NCBI GenBank assembly: GCA_003013855.2
Contig: ML058372.1
Span: 620,001 to 684,000, forward strand
Reading direction: 5' to 3'
Source of the DNA: Liriodendron chinense
Taxonomy: Eukaryota > Streptophyta > Magnoliopsida > Magnoliales > Magnoliaceae
Length of the DNA stretch: 64,000 bases
The notes beneath the pieces were generated by a model. The model did no database searches, had not been told where the DNA came from, and saw nothing but the letters and a program-made list of their open reading frames with translations. The translations under genes and the position numbers were made by a program. Positions 1-11,785 of the stretch are shown one piece after another; positions within the stretch are counted from its first letter, which is position 1, and each line of letters opens with the position of its first letter.

Positions 1-314
1 AAAAAAATGACTTGCTAGCTTTCCAATGGGATTCACTAGTCAAAAGCATGAAAACTAAGGAACCAAAATAAGGATGGTAATATTTCGATATCTTTATCAG
101 TAACATTTGAGGAAGTATTCCATCATTCCACACTATAGATGTAAACCAAATGTCGAAGAAGAAGAAGAAGAAGAAGAAGCAAGTATAATATTTCGCTAAA
201 AAAATAACTTGCTAGCTTTCCAATGGGATTCATTAGTCAAAAGCATGAAAACTAAGGAACCAAAATAGGGATGGTAATAATTCGATATCTTTATCAGTAA
301 CATTTGAGGAAGTA
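1..314. repeat. Direct duplication (1-117 and 198-314) with GAA microsatellite
   Basis: The first 117 bases recur at 198-314 with only a few substitutions (period 197). Between them lies an (GAA)8 tract at 155-179. No reading frame is shared by the copies, so this is a local segmental duplication of non-coding DNA. Confidence 0.85.
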
Positions 315-1547
315 CAACGGACTGGAATCTACTTTTCTTTTTCTTTTTTCCTTTCTTTCATTCACACAGTATACCTCAGGATTTCAGTTCTGACAACTGG
401 GGACATGGTTCAGTTTAGCAGACCCTTGGTCTGGTGTTTCCCAATGTGGATGCACGGCACCATGTCCAAAAACTATACCAGATTGGGTAGATTTTAGCCA
501 AAATTATTGAGCTTTTCTTCAGTTGAATATCGACCACTGATCTCTTTTCAACCATCTATTTGTAGCCAACAAAATTCAGAATCTAGAATGGTCCTATCAA
601 AGAGATTTCAGGCATAGTTTATCCAGGGTGGGGCCCAGCAAACCAATGCCCAATCACTGAGCCATAGCCTCACTTCTCAGAACTGAAAACCCAAGATTCC
701 TCTTTTAACCACCAGCAAAGGAATTTGTTCCTATAAATTCTTTCCTGAGAAGAACATGAGGATGGAGCATGCACATAGCACCTCATCAATTTACTTTGAC
801 GGTTCCAAATTCCAATCCATCCCAAGCGAGCAAGGAGAGCAGAAGTAACTGGTAAGTTTATTGACACTCTCTTCATATGATTCCTATTGATGTTGTTGTG
901 ATTTATTGGAGAAACTACTTTTGGATTGAGATGGTGGATTTTTCTTCACAATTCGTCCTAGTTGTCATCAAGATCCAACTGGTTGAAACTGCACTAGAAC
1001 ACCTAAATGCTCCCCACCCCAATTGGCAGAGATGATACAACTTGTGAAATCCCCATTATTAAGAACAACAAGGTTATGCTGGTTAATGGAATCCGAAAAC
1101 ACAATGTTACAATGCCTTCCCTTCTTTCATGGGAGAAGCAGAGGACACTAGAATTTTCCCAAAGCACCAACAAATATTAGTATTTTGTTAGATGGATTCC
1201 AATTACTCCAAATACCCAGGGTATTGTAGCATATTTAGAGCATGAGCTGAAGTCAGAGCCATCAAAAATTATCTTCTACCAAAATGAACCAGACACATAA
1301 TGAGGATTCCTGATGCAAAAACATCCAAAAAAACACATCTGAAACTGTACATACCCCGTCAAAGTCCAAGAATCCTCAAAGCAAATCGCACAAGTAAAAC
1401 AGATACAATAAAATTGATAGCCTATATATGGAATTGCACCATATAAAGGCTATTTAGTAGAGTAATACTAATACCACAAGATGAGGGCATCCCATCCAAG
1501 AATCCCCCAATGCTGGAACCAAAATTGTAAAGTAGAAGTTTATTTCA
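315..1547. other. Intergenic or intronic DNA, no gene recognised
   Basis: AT-rich sequence with no protein I recognise on either strand. The short open frame at 670-876 (minus) resembles no known family. Because the F-box gene at 6975-7593 reads leftward, this stretch could lie in or beyond its later introns, but no Sel1-like exon was seen here. Confidence 0.5.
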
Positions 1548-1760
1548 TTCAGTGTTTTAAATAGCATATAGCATATTGCGTAGTGTTCAGCCCTCTATAG
1601 CATGTAGCATAAGCCATGCCGCTTGTAGCGAAAGCTACATGATTTTTTTTTCTTGTTTTCTATTTTAAGGATAGCATAAGCTACACGATACTTCTATTTT
1701 TTTTTTTTTAAGCATAGCGTAAGCTACACGATACTTCTATTTTTTAATTAAAAAAGAAAA
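1548..1760. repeat. Tandem repeat of an AGCATAAGCTACACGATAC-like unit with T-runs
   Basis: A motif reading AGCATAAGCTACACGATACT is followed by TCTATTTT and a long T-run at about 1672-1711. It recurs at about 1712-1745 and, more diverged, upstream from 1560. Low-complexity non-coding repeat. Confidence 0.6.
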
Positions 1761-1769
1761 GAAAAGAAA

Positions 1770-2260
1770 ATATGATAAATAGAGTGGTGGCCCACATAAC
1801 GGATTGGACAAGTTGGATTCCATTCCATACACACGCCACAGTGGGCCCCATGCAACAAATGAATGGAGAACAAGCTTATTCCACAATATTGCACAATACC
1901 GACCCTCAAAAAATAAAATAATAAAAAAGGGTCCGCCCTGCTGGATTGGGCGATGGGCCACACCATAGAAAGAATGGCCAACTGTGAGCCATCTATGAAA
2001 ATCAAGCCTATCCAACCATCATGTGGACCACGCCATAGAAACCCACACCATAGAAAGAATGGCCAACTGTGAGCCATCTATGAAAATCAAGCCTATCCAA
2101 CCATCATGTGGGCCATGCAATAGAAAACAATTCACAAGCACCCAAACAACTCCACTTAAGCATGGTAGCCCACATGATAGTTGGATGGGTTGCATGCATG
2201 CCACACACACACCACAACAGGCCCCACATAGAAAAATGTTGTGGAACGATGCTATCCTAT
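1770..2260. repeat. GTGGGCCCCA-type dispersed repeat with an 84-bp tandem duplication
   Basis: Contains several GTGGGCC/GGGCCCCA segments like the foldback repeats further right. Positions about 1959-2042 and 2043-2126 are near-identical 84-bp tandem copies (each has ACCATAGAAAGAATGGCCAA). Open frames on both strands here follow the repeat and are not credible genes. Confidence 0.6.
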
Positions 2261-2288
2261 AACATTGCATAGGAACCGACCTTCTAAA

Positions 2289-2306
2289 GGGGGGGGGGGG
2301 GGGGGG
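2289..2306. repeat. Poly-G run of 18
   Basis: Uninterrupted 18-base G homopolymer. It may also be a site of uncertain assembly length. Confidence 0.9.
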
Positions 2307-2880
2307 AATTAATCCCAAAAGAAACCATAAATCTTTATCGGAAATGAAAAAGAACTCAGTAAGAGATATTAAGGGGCAAGAAAATACCTCTATCAAAGCT
2401 CGAGAAGAGATTCGATTAAAAAAAAACTGAATTTTTGAGCTCCACAACCACATGAACGTGAAAATGGGGAAATTTGGTATCTTCCCTCACTTGGGCTCCA
2501 ATATCTTGAAATTAAAACAAATAGACCTTGTAAAGCCGATTGATCAGCCGAAATCTCCCCTTAAACGGCTTCATGGATCGAGAGAATTGAAAAATTGGAT
2601 TTGGGGCCAGAGGGGTGCTTGTCGTCGAGTATTAGGGTTTGAAAGAGGGATTTTGAAACCCTTAAGTTTTAAGTCATTATTTTTAGATGCGAGTATTACA
2701 CCATTGACAATATTCACGAGTCCTCAACCATATATGTGGAGGCCCTTTTATAGATGGTTAGGTTTGTAAGATACAGGTATACATACATACATTCTCCTTC
2801 TAAAACTAGGACCCACTATTTGGATGGTTTGGATAGCTCTACATCATTGCCATGTGTGAGAAGGATGCGATCACCGCCAT
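2307..2880. other. Unassigned region, possible untranslated exon on minus strand
   Basis: No recognisable protein. The plus-strand open frame at 2452-2769 resembles no family. On the minus strand the sequence around 2390-2640 looks like a 5' untranslated exon ending at an AG/GTATTT donor near 2392, but nothing downstream of it supports a gene. Confidence 0.25.
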
Positions 2881-3961
2881 TTTTATTTTATTTTTTTTGA
2901 GAAGTAACAATAACTTTATTAGAAGCCTGCAAAACAGAGGAAAAGAATACAACAGGCCAAAGGCCAAAAAGGAACAAAAGAAACCATCACAAAAGGCGTA
3001 AACATAAGCAGCCCGACTCGAAACAAACCCTGTGATTCTACTAATAGTCTCCTCTAAACTTTCGTTGGCGTTCCTGAATTAATGCCTATTTCTTGCTCCC
3101 CAAATGGCCCAAAAAACAGCCATGATAGTCAGCCTCCAAGTAACTTTCCCCACTTTGCCACTCCCCCCTCTATGCCAAGGCCTGAGAAGGTCCTCTACCG
3201 ACTTAGGCATTACCCATCCAGAACAAATAATCCAATGAAGTGATTCCAAATCTTGTAGGCAAAAGGGCAACGAATAAATAAATGATCAATCAATTCCTCA
3301 TCACTCATACATATGAGAAGACAAATACTGAGGAGGATCAAGGATCTTCCCTGGAGATTATCTATTGTAAGAACTCTCTTCCGGCCCACAAGCCAAACAA
3401 AGGCTGTCACTAGGGGAGAAGCACCATAAAACCAATGGTGAAACGGAATAGGAGGACCAGCATGACATGGAGTGTCTAAAATTAGTCGATAAAGAGACTT
3501 AACTGAGAACTTCCCAGAAGTGCTTTGCGACCAAAGAATCGAGTCCCTAGATTGGACCATCAAATTGGCCCTACGTAAGATTTGGAGCATTCCACGAACT
3601 CATCAATCTCAACCTCGGACATATTCCTGCGAGCTGGGGAAGTCCAAACTGCCGAATCCCTGACTAAATCAAAGCAATCAGCCACTGCTATTAAACGGAC
3701 TGGGGTAAGGCAAGCCACCCGCGGGAAGAGATCCTAGAGTATACTGTCACCACACCAAACATCCGTCCAGAAACGGATGCGCCGCCCATTGCCAAGAACG
3801 AATGATATGCCCCTTCTCACCAGGTACTCGGTACTTGCCACAGCTTTCCACATATAAGACGCTCTATAAAGGGAAGAAGCCTTCACAAACCAACTGCCAT
3901 GTTGGGTTCCGTATTTAGCGACCACCATATAATCATATAATTCATAAATCATACAATACAA
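2881..3961 (-). mobile_element. 5'-truncated, decayed LINE (L1-type) retrotransposon, C-terminal end of ORF2
   Basis: Read on the minus strand, three blocks in different frames form the end of a plant non-LTR ORF2. First is a block (3961-3734) with a GNG-x2-IRFW-x-D-x-W motif that follows the reverse transcriptase. Next (about 3720-3210) is the zinc-binding RT domain, with SGKFSVKSLY and the histidine-bearing EELIDHLFIRCPFAYKIWN stretch. Last (3270-3079) is the terminal FWAIWGARN motif. The T-rich stretch at 2881-2899 is the complement of a poly(A) tail and marks the 3' end. The endonuclease and RT catalytic core are absent, as expected for 5' truncation. Frame changes between blocks mean no product. 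The open 5' boundary near 3961 is approximate. Confidence 0.8.
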
Positions 3962-3974
3962 TTATAAAAACATA

Positions 3975-4280
3975 TTCCCCAAAAAATTTAGGAGAAAATA
4001 GATTTTTGTGGGGTTTTTTTGCGGATTTTTTTTCTTCGAATTTCCAGTCCATGAACATATTTCACCAATACATATCACAGTGTATCATTGTATCGACGAT
4101 ACAAGGGTATTTTATTATAGGCTTTTGGCAAAATTTCGCAATATATCAATATATCGTGATATATCGGCGATACGTTGCAATATTTTATGCGAAACAGGGG
4201 AATTTAGTAATTCTTCTTGTATATTGTATCAGCCACATGCGATATTGATAGTATCGGATATTTAAATCACTAGACACATT
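3975..4280. repeat. AT-rich CGATATATCG-type repeat
   Basis: Repeated CGATA, TATCG and ATATATCGTGATATATCGG motifs with local palindromes. No coding evidence. The overlapping open frames on both strands reflect low complexity. Confidence 0.55.
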
Positions 4281-4289
4281 TAGTAACTC

Positions 4290-5447
4290 TTCACATGCTC
4301 CGATATCTGGAAATATGACTCCATGTAGTTCTGGCCAACTGTAACAAAAACAACTTGCAAGGCATTCCATCAGGAAACAACGGTGGCAATTTTGAGAACA
4401 ACGGCAAGGCAGTTGCTCCAAACCAAGGTAGGGCCACTAACAATTATTTCAAGTGTAGTGGCCAGGGATACTTTGCCTCAGCCTGTCCTACGCGGAACTT
4501 AAATTTCTATGAGGAATAGGATGAGGGATGATAAAATGAGGAAGACGGTCCGGATGATGACTATGTAGATAAGAGCGAAGAACCAAGTACAAAAGATGAC
4601 AATTTAGCTTGATGGTTTACCAGAGAAGACCATATCATACTTAGGTGCATTCTGACAGCACCCAAAGAAGACGAGGAAGAAATTTGGTTGTGAACCAACA
4701 TTTCAACACACATGTGAAGTGTGGAGGAGTCGTGAAGGTTATTATAGATGGTGAGAGCAGCATGAATTTAGCTTCACAAGGCATGATCGACAAGTTGAAG
4801 CTGAAAACAGAAAAACACCCTAAGCTGTATAGAGTTGCTTGGATTGATAACACTTTATCTAGTGACCAAGTGATGTTTGGGAAATTTCTTTCTCTGGCCG
4901 CATAAAGAGACCGTGTGGTGTGACACCATCCCTATGAATGTTGCACATGTACTATTGGGTCACCCATGGTTCTATGACAGGAAAAAAAGTTAACCATTCC
5001 GGTCATAAGAATATGTATACCCTCACATACAAAGGTAAGCATATTACTCTCAGGCCAATGAATGATGATGAGCCCCAAGGAGAAGCTACAGTTTCAATAG
5101 TGCTTGGAATGTCCCAATTTGTTGAGAACCAGGATCCGGAAGTCACGTATGAATTAATGGAACCCGAAACAACTCATGATGCTACAGCTGCACCCCCTGA
5201 AATTCAGGACTTACTGTCCCAATTTTAGGATTTGGTTCCAAATGAGTTCCCACCATGCAAGATATCTAGCATGTGATCAACCTGGTGCCAGGGGTTACAT
5301 TGCCCGATATGCTAGCTTAACATATGAGTCTAATGGAGCACACTTAAATTCAGTTGACTGGTAGAAGGATTATTAGCTAAAGTTTTTATTCGTGAAAGAC
5401 TTAGCCCATGCATCGTGCCTGCCTTGTTAACACTGAAGAAAGACAGT
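4290..5447 (+). pseudogene. Decayed Ty3/gypsy gag-protease-RT fragment
   Basis: Order of remnants: a gag zinc-knuckle relic at about 4441-4500 (FKCSGQGYFASACP, with the first Cys and the His of CCHC both replaced by Tyr); a retroviral-type protease at about 4690-5060, whose active-site region reads IIDGESSMN where DGGS or DSGS is usual, followed by HVLLGHPWFYDR; a linker; then the N-terminal edge of reverse transcriptase at 5385-5447 (FIRERLSPCIVPALLTLKKD). Frames change at least twice and several stops intervene. The sequence stops matching immediately after the KKD motif, so most of RT, RNase H and integrase are missing. No LTRs were found. Nonfunctional relic of the plant gypsy type with PR-RT fused downstream of gag. 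Confidence 0.75.
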
Positions 5448-6974
5448 ATTTACATCATAATTTTCAAAAGGCATAATTTGACACAGTTTTGAAAACACAA
5501 AGCAGAAGCAACCATAATTTTTCAAAACTTTCGTCTATGTGAGCCCTGCCCTAGCTGATTCCAAAAGCCCAGGTAAAAAAAAGAAGGGTGATGTTTGGTG
5601 GGCAGCCGATGGTCAATCTTTTGTCAATCTACCATTCAAAACTTAATTGCTAGGAAAATGGCTAAGGTGATGAGATGATTGTTGTCATTGTTGTAGGCCA
5701 TGTTGGTCATATTGATATCATGTTTTCAGTTAACATCCTTCTTCTTGTTAATGAAGTGGTACTTAAATTTCTCGCTTCTCATTTTTCATTGTTTTTACTA
5801 GTCAACAATAGCACCAGCACTAGTTTATGCAGCATAGGATGTAGGGATAGGCAAGTGTCATAGAATCTCAGGTACTGCTGCATTTTGTGGTAAGCAACTA
5901 TAAGATGTGATCAACCACAGGATGTTGTTTATGTTATTTGGACCTACAAGGCAATGGTGAATCCCTCACCGTAAACCATCTGTAGCTTTTCGCTTATCAA
6001 GTTACACATGTGGCTAAAAACAAATGCAATTGCGACATTTTCTTTTACTAGTGGAGGATGGTCGAATCAAGTGCTTCTCACAAATACAGTCTCCATCTAT
6101 TGCCAGCTAGATGTTTAGAACCTTAGAACTTCAGTCTAGAATTAAGCCATTGCCAGCCAGATGCGTACAACCTTGTGAATCTGGGTCTAGGACAACCACA
6201 TGATTCCAGGTCTGGGTGTCGAGGCATGTAACGTTAAGTGGAGGGATAACATGGGATTAGCTAGAAGTAAAAAATCAAGTGCAGAATGAAGCTGTGACCA
6301 ACAAATAACGGGATAAGAGATTCTCCATCTTAAAAACCTGAAGGACCTTTCCTAAGGCAGTAACTTTGATAGATGATTTTGAAAAACAGAGCAGAAACAA
6401 TCATAATTTTTCAAAAATGCAATGTAAAACCTAAATAAGATCTACTGCAATTGTACAAACATGAACCTAAGCATGGACTTGTATTTTAGAGTGTAGCCAT
6501 TGAATTTGGAGGCAGACGACAGGTACTCACAGTGGATGATCTCAAATCTCAAAACTTCCTTGACACTTCCTAGATCTCAAATCTCAAAACTTCCTTGAGA
6601 CTTCCTAGAGTCTCTCACACCAGATCATCATTGACTCCTTCGATCCTCTCTATAGACTATGGGTCTAAAGAGGAACCTATCTAGAACGATGGCTTTCACC
6701 AAAAAAAGAGGGGCAATCAAAGTCCGACTGGGAATGTGATCCTCTAGGTATACCGTATACATAGGGGAGCCGCCTCTCAGTCATAGTGATCAAAATACCA
6801 GCAAGTCCAAAAGCCTGCCCCTAAAAACCATTTGGCAATTTCACATCAAAATTGCGCATAACCCCTACAACATACCAATTGTTGCAGTTTAGTCCTTCCA
6901 AATGCAGCCAAAGAAAAATGCATGGAACCATCCATACAAACAAATTGGGCCAGAAATATTGAAATGATCGCTAC
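5448..6974. other. Non-coding region 3' of the F-box exon (probable intron)
   Basis: No recognised protein. A 33-bp tandem duplication lies at about 6541-6606 (ATCTCAAAACTTCCTTGA units). Near-copies of a short A-rich segment occur at about 5478-5530 and 6367-6415, and related segments at about 6105-6190. Because the exon at 6975-7593 ends in a good splice donor and reads leftward, this sequence probably begins its first intron. Confidence 0.5.
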
Positions 6975-7593
6975 CTTGCAAGTAAGAGATGCCGAGATTG
7001 CACTGCCCAGTGGGGTCCCCAAGAGCAGCTGCCTTTCTATACCAAGTGATCCCCTCTTCCTTGTTGCCCATCTCCCAGTAGAGGAGGCCAGCATCGACCA
7101 TCGCAGGCGTGGAACCACGGGTGGCACCCTTGAGGAAGGAATCAAGGGCCTTTTGGAGATTGGGACGGACGCCGCCGTGGCCGTGCTTGAACCGTTTACC
7201 CCAACGGACAAGCACCATAGCTTCCCTCAGCGGACGAAGGGCCTCCCTCCACAATCGGCAGACCATGCTGGCGGCCCAGAGGTTGGGGACGGTGAAGGAG
7301 GCGGCGATGTGAGCCAGCACGTCGAAAGGGAGGGCCGAGAAATCGGGATCGAGGGCTGCGACTGATGGAGCAGATGCTGACAGTGATGGTGGTGGTGGTG
7401 GTGGTGGTGTTGATTTAGGGTTAGTGGGTGGAAGAGAAGAAATGGGATCATGAGGACGGGAGACAGAGCCGCATCTTCTCTTTTGGGGTTCTTTTTCTTC
7501 TTCTTCTTCTTCCTTTGCAAAGGGAAGGGCGGAGAAGCGGATGCCATCCCAAGGGATGGCCCACTTCCTCCCCTCCTTTCCTCTTCTTCTCAT
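6975..7593 (-). CDS. F-box protein with Sel1-like repeats, first coding exon only
   Basis: Predicted adaptor of SCF ubiquitin ligases: the F-box would bind SKP1 and the Sel1/TPR-like repeats would bind a substrate (family knowledge). Residues 1-75 carry an acidic tract (EEEEEEKE, from a CTT array) and poly-proline (from a GGT array at about 7388-7411). The F-box follows at about 82-130 (ALPFDVLAHIAASF, then CRLWREALRPLRE). A conserved linker (VLVRWGKRFKHGHGGVRPNL) comes next, and a Sel1 repeat at about 158-203 (MVDAGLLYWEMGNKEEGITW, then GDPTGQCNLGISYLQ). This is the architecture of the Arabidopsis At1g70590-type F-box family. Coding identity ends exactly at CAAG/GTAGCG (6975/6974), a good splice donor; the remaining 28 residues of the open frame are intron read-through. 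Later Sel1 exons were not found in 1-6974, so they either lie beyond the left edge past a TE-laden intron, or the gene is truncated. The start ATG at 7593 is chosen because upstream sequence shows no further similarity. Confidence 0.82.
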
Positions 7594-8535
7594 CTTTTAC
7601 TCAGAGAGAAAGGGAGAGACTGGGGAAGACAGTGACGGCATCGTGCTTGCGGTGGTGCCACAGCTCGCTGCCTCTGCCCCACCCGTCCAAGTGGCGATCA
7701 TGACCGTCCATCTAGAAGCACCGATGCTCTCCGGGCTATACTGAACACTTCTCCTCGCCATACAAAATGTCGGAAACTGAAGCCTCTTGAACTGTGTGAC
7801 GACGGACGAATGAGATTGTTTCTAACATATGGACCATCCACGCATCAAACGGTTGAATCATCCAATCGCAACTTGGACGAGTCAACTCGACTCGACGAGA
7901 TTTGACCCGAATCTCAGCCAAGACTCATAGAGTCAACTCGCTGACTCGATGACTTACCTCAGCAAGACTGGATCTAAGTTTATCGTTTGAAATTTACATT
8001 TGCAACACAATTTAAAAAATAAAAAAAAAAAAAAAAGTAAGGATTATCCCATGATCGATTCTATAGATTCCATGAGCACTATCCGTATCCATAATTCCCA
8101 TATATTTTATTTTTAAGACTTTTGAATAGTATTGGTAGAACCTATTTCCAGCATTTACCGTTGAAATGGGCTATTTTGGGGATTTTTCCTGATTTAGATT
8201 GTTTGATAAACTCTGCTTAATCTGAATTTTCATAGGGAAAAAATGTCTGGGTTGTTTGTTTACTACTTAATATGCCACCTGAATTTGAAAATCAGATTTT
8301 GCTAACTTAATATGCTAATTTGCTTGTTTGTTTAACACATTTAAAATAAGCCTTTAATAGAAATTTCTCACAAAATTAATTCTGGGGTGGTATATGTGCA
8401 GAAAGTGGCAAGTGGCGAGCCCAGAATGCGGTAAACGACTTTCCATCAAGCAAGCATGCAGTAAAGTTTTGAGGGCTAATTGCGATGATGTTATGTTGGC
8501 GTGGCAAAGATTTGTGACCAGCACCATGATGTAAG
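7594..8535. other. 5' flank of the F-box gene and intergenic DNA
   Basis: Holds the presumptive promoter and 5' UTR of the leftward F-box gene. No clear TATA box was seen. Includes a repetitive GACTCG/GAGTCAACTCG stretch at about 7875-7955 and a poly-A run at about 8018-8036. No protein recognised. Confidence 0.5.
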
Positions 8536-9143
8536 TGTTGGAGTCAAAATCTGATCGGGTTAGATCCTGCAGCCAAGATGACATCCATGTGGCAGAAAAT
8601 AAGGTTTTCCTAAAGAAGCTATAAGAAGCCATGGTAGAGAACTAAAAAGAAGGGAGGTGGAGAAATTTAAGGAGAAAAGCAAGGAATCGATTCTCACACT
8701 CTTGCAATGAGTCTTCCATAAACATTTTACTCACACACGTGGCAACCTCCCTTTACGAAGGCTTGGACGTGCGCACAAATCGTCTAATGCTTAGTTAAGG
8801 ACATGGGAGCAATTATGAGATATTTTCTCCTGCAACCGTCCATGAATTTTATATAAGGAGGAAGATCGATCAATGAAAGATATCTCTCACAGATCAACAC
8901 AAAATCCAACAAATCCTTTTATCTTATTCGTCCTCCGGGACATCTATCTTATTCGTCCTCCGAGACATCTATCTTCAGTGTATTGTAGTAGAGCATCCTC
9001 CATGGACATTTATCCTTTTTAGCAATAAATCCTTTTTATCTTAGTGTATGACAGTTTAGCGTCCTCCATTGACATTTATCCATTTTTAGCATAGCCATTA
9101 GTTGTAATTCCCTTCTATCCATGTCAAGCGCTAGATTTAAAGG
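8536..9143 (+). mobile_element. Possible Copia-type LTR remnant
   Basis: Begins TGTTGGAGTC at 8536, contains a TATA-like TTTTATATAAGGAGG at about 8848-8862 and a downstream ATCAATGAAAG leader like that of many Copia LTRs. A short duplicated TCGTCCTCCG(G/A)GACATCTATC lies at about 8928-8971. No convincing 3' terminus or target duplication was found, so the assignment is tentative. Confidence 0.3.
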
Positions 9144-11153
9144 TGTTAATGCACTTTTCTGTGGCATACTAGCGCACTTTGTTTGTCAATCACTTAGGTT
9201 AGTGAGTTTAGTGTCGCTTAAGCTTAATGAAGACGAAGACCGAAGACTCAAGACAGGACCAACTACATCAAGGAAGAAGAAACGGGTAAAAGAGATGCCT
9301 TGATGTTCCTTAACCTTGAAGCTATCTAAAACCATAACCTCTAGATAACTTGGACCAACTAGGAATACCTTTAGTCATCAACATTAGTTTTAGAACTCTA
9401 TGAAAAACATGATAAGTTAGACTAATTAAAGAGGTGGAAACTACGGTAAACAATTAAGCTCAAACAGCAGTTTTCGATTGATCTCAATCAGACAGGAGTT
9501 CCGATTAGGACTTCGATAGATCGGATAGAAGTCCCAATCAATCGGAATTTGTTCCAGCAAGTTTGAAATCCACTGGACAATTTTTTTATCAATCGAACAG
9601 ACTTCCGATCCATCGGAAGGGGTCCGTCCGATTAATCAGACCATGATTCCGATTAATCAGAATATCTTCCAGAGAGTTTATTGGATTGATTTTCGATCAA
9701 TCGAACAGGACTCCGATCAATCGGACCTTTTTTCGATCAATCAGAGATACGCGAATATGCCCATTTTTTTTTACTGTTGGAAGAAAATCTATAAAAGGTG
9801 GGGATTCATTTTTAAGCTAAGAGAGGGGATTTTGAGGAGATAGAAGCCACCATTGTTGAAGATCATTAAGAGATCTATTACTAACCCAAACAAGTGATCT
9901 TCGTTGTGATTCATCACAAGAATGGAGCATTCAAAGCTCAAGATGAAGATGGACTTGTCCTCTTTTGATCTCTAGAGATTGGATTGATCTTGATAGTCAT
10001 ATTCTTATCCAATACTCTATGATGAAATCTTTGTAAGTGAGACTCTCTAGGCAACCCATTCTCATAAGTTGAAGAGATCTCAAACCTACTCTCCTATCAC
10101 CTTGGGCATCTCAAAGGCATCATTTGCAAGGTGGTTGATCAAGTGTAGCTAAGGTATTGGTGACGCAGCGGCAACACGATTGGGGGAGCAAGGGAAGCTA
10201 GTTGAAGCACGGAGAGAGTGGAGATCAAGCAACCTGAACCAGTACTGAACAAGGGACTCATCCGACAAGTAGGTTGTCTTTGTTGAGAGTCCATCCACTA
10301 AATTCCCTGTGGGAGTTGAGTAGTAGAGTTTGTATGTCAAACTTGAACTAGGGTCGTTTGCCGATCCTTGGCTTATTTGTTAAGTCTAAAAACTCTAGGG
10401 ACGTTGGCCATTCCTTGATGCTTTTGTCGGCCTAAAGACTAGGGGCTGTTTGGCGCTCATTGGCTCGTTCGCCAAGCCTAAACAAGTCTCAACAGGAGCC
10501 ACCAACACAAGTGTGTACGTGTAGGTTGAGAGGAACCTGTAAACTCCCCGGTTGGGTGGATCCGATTTAAAACACCTTAGTTAGGAGGAACCAGATTTAA
10601 ACTCCCTAATAAATGCCAGTGTGCTCAAAGGGGTTGAGTACTTGAACCAGGATTAGAGTAAACAAATAGTCGAATCACTATACATGCTTGTGTTTGTGAT
10701 TGTATTTGAGCACATTTCTTATTATGCATTGTGTTTAATTACTTAATTATGAATGCTTAATTAGAATGTAAGTTAGGCATTATATAGGTACATTCACACA
10801 CAAGATGTACTTTCACTAAGTAGAGTAGATTTGAGCTTATATGATCCACTCTCATATAGTCTACTTAGGTTGCATAGATTAGGTGCTTGATTAGTTTAAT
10901 AATTTGTTAATATATGCATGCTTAGGTTAGGTTGTTTAATTGATAATTATATGCTTGCCTTAGATTGACCCACTTAGGCTTGGAAGCCGAAGTGTTCTTG
11001 CTTACTTAGTTTAAATTGTTAAATTGTGTAAGTAGGCGAAAAGAATTTCAAAAGGTCATAATCCCCCCCTCTAGGACTTAGCCATAATTCTAGTTGCTCT
11101 TTAAGCTTCCACATATACGAAGGTGTCGTGTTAGACTACCGACAGTAATTTCA
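9144..11153 (+). mobile_element. Solo LTR, Copia family 1, copy A (2,010 bp)
   Basis: Starts TGTTAATGCACTTTTC and ends AATTTCA, matching the LTRs of the gag-bearing element at 16832-30321 along its whole length. The flanks are AAAGG (9139-9143) and AAAGA (11154-11158), a 4-of-5 target duplication. No internal region is present, so this is a solo LTR. A U3 array of CGATCAATCGG-like inverted repeats spans about 9477-9757, directly before a TATA box (CTATAAAAGG, about 9790). Three short open frames inside it are not genes. Confidence 0.88.
9477..9757 (+). repeat. U3 array of CGAT(C/T)(A/G)ATCGG inverted repeats, copy A
   Basis: About a dozen imperfect copies of an inverted repeat (TCCGAT, two bases, ATCGGA) at irregular spacing, ending some 35 bases before the TATA box of the LTR. 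Confidence 0.8.
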
Positions 11154-11674
11154 AAAGAATGATCTAATTCGACCATCCATCTTCATCCATCAATTTCGGT
11201 TACTGCCTATGGCAACGCTAAGTACATATACGTTTACGGCTACACCGAGGCCATCACCATCCTCCGCCGGGCAATCTCCACCATTCGTTAAAGGTCGCCT
11301 ATTTATCATTTTATTATCCTTTATTTTGATGTAATAGTTGGGCCATTGAATGAATTATGCATTGTTTATCGTTGATCACAACACACAAATTAGAAAGTCC
11401 TTTCGTTTAAAAGGTAAAGGTATAACTCATTTTTTAGGACAAACCCAACCCTCTAAGTAGCGCTTGATCATTATTATTAAGCAACTATGCAAGTGGTTGA
11501 TTAGGCGATCGATCTTCACATATCTCGATCATATACGGTCGATCACGACGTATCTGCCTATTTTGGCATTTGGGGTCATCATTGTTCGGTTTGAATCGAG
11601 TCGTACATTCAATTCTACCACGCTCGCACACATCTCACATGCGTGGTAAAAAATAGCGAGCAACAATAAGCTTT
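11154..11674. other. Unique-looking spacer with a possible coding relic
   Basis: Mostly non-coding. At 11199-11291 a GC-richer, codon-like stretch reads VTAYGNAKYIYVYGYTEAIT and continues ILRRAISTIR before a stop. It may be the end of a lost exon, but I cannot assign it to a family. The open frame at 11464-11649 is not convincing. Confidence 0.3.
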
Positions 11675-11785
11675 ATATCCACACCATCCATCCATTTTGT
11701 CAAATCATTATAGGGTATGAGTCAAAACATGAGGCAGATCCAAAGCTCAAGTGGACCACACCATAAAAAGTAATGGGGTAATGAC

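Noticed and set aside
1737..2453. Overlapping Cys/Trp-rich frames
   Set aside because: They run through the 84-bp tandem duplication and GTGGGCC repeats on the minus strand and share no family signature.
2452..2769. 105-aa plus-strand frame
   Set aside because: No conserved motif, no splice context, and composition like its non-coding flanks; left as unassigned.
4185..4421. Minus-strand frame over the gypsy relic
   Set aside because: Antisense shadow crossing into the CGATATATCG repeat.
6889..7703. Plus-strand and other minus-strand frames over the F-box exon
   Set aside because: Shadows of the minus-strand coding exon; none has a recognisable domain.
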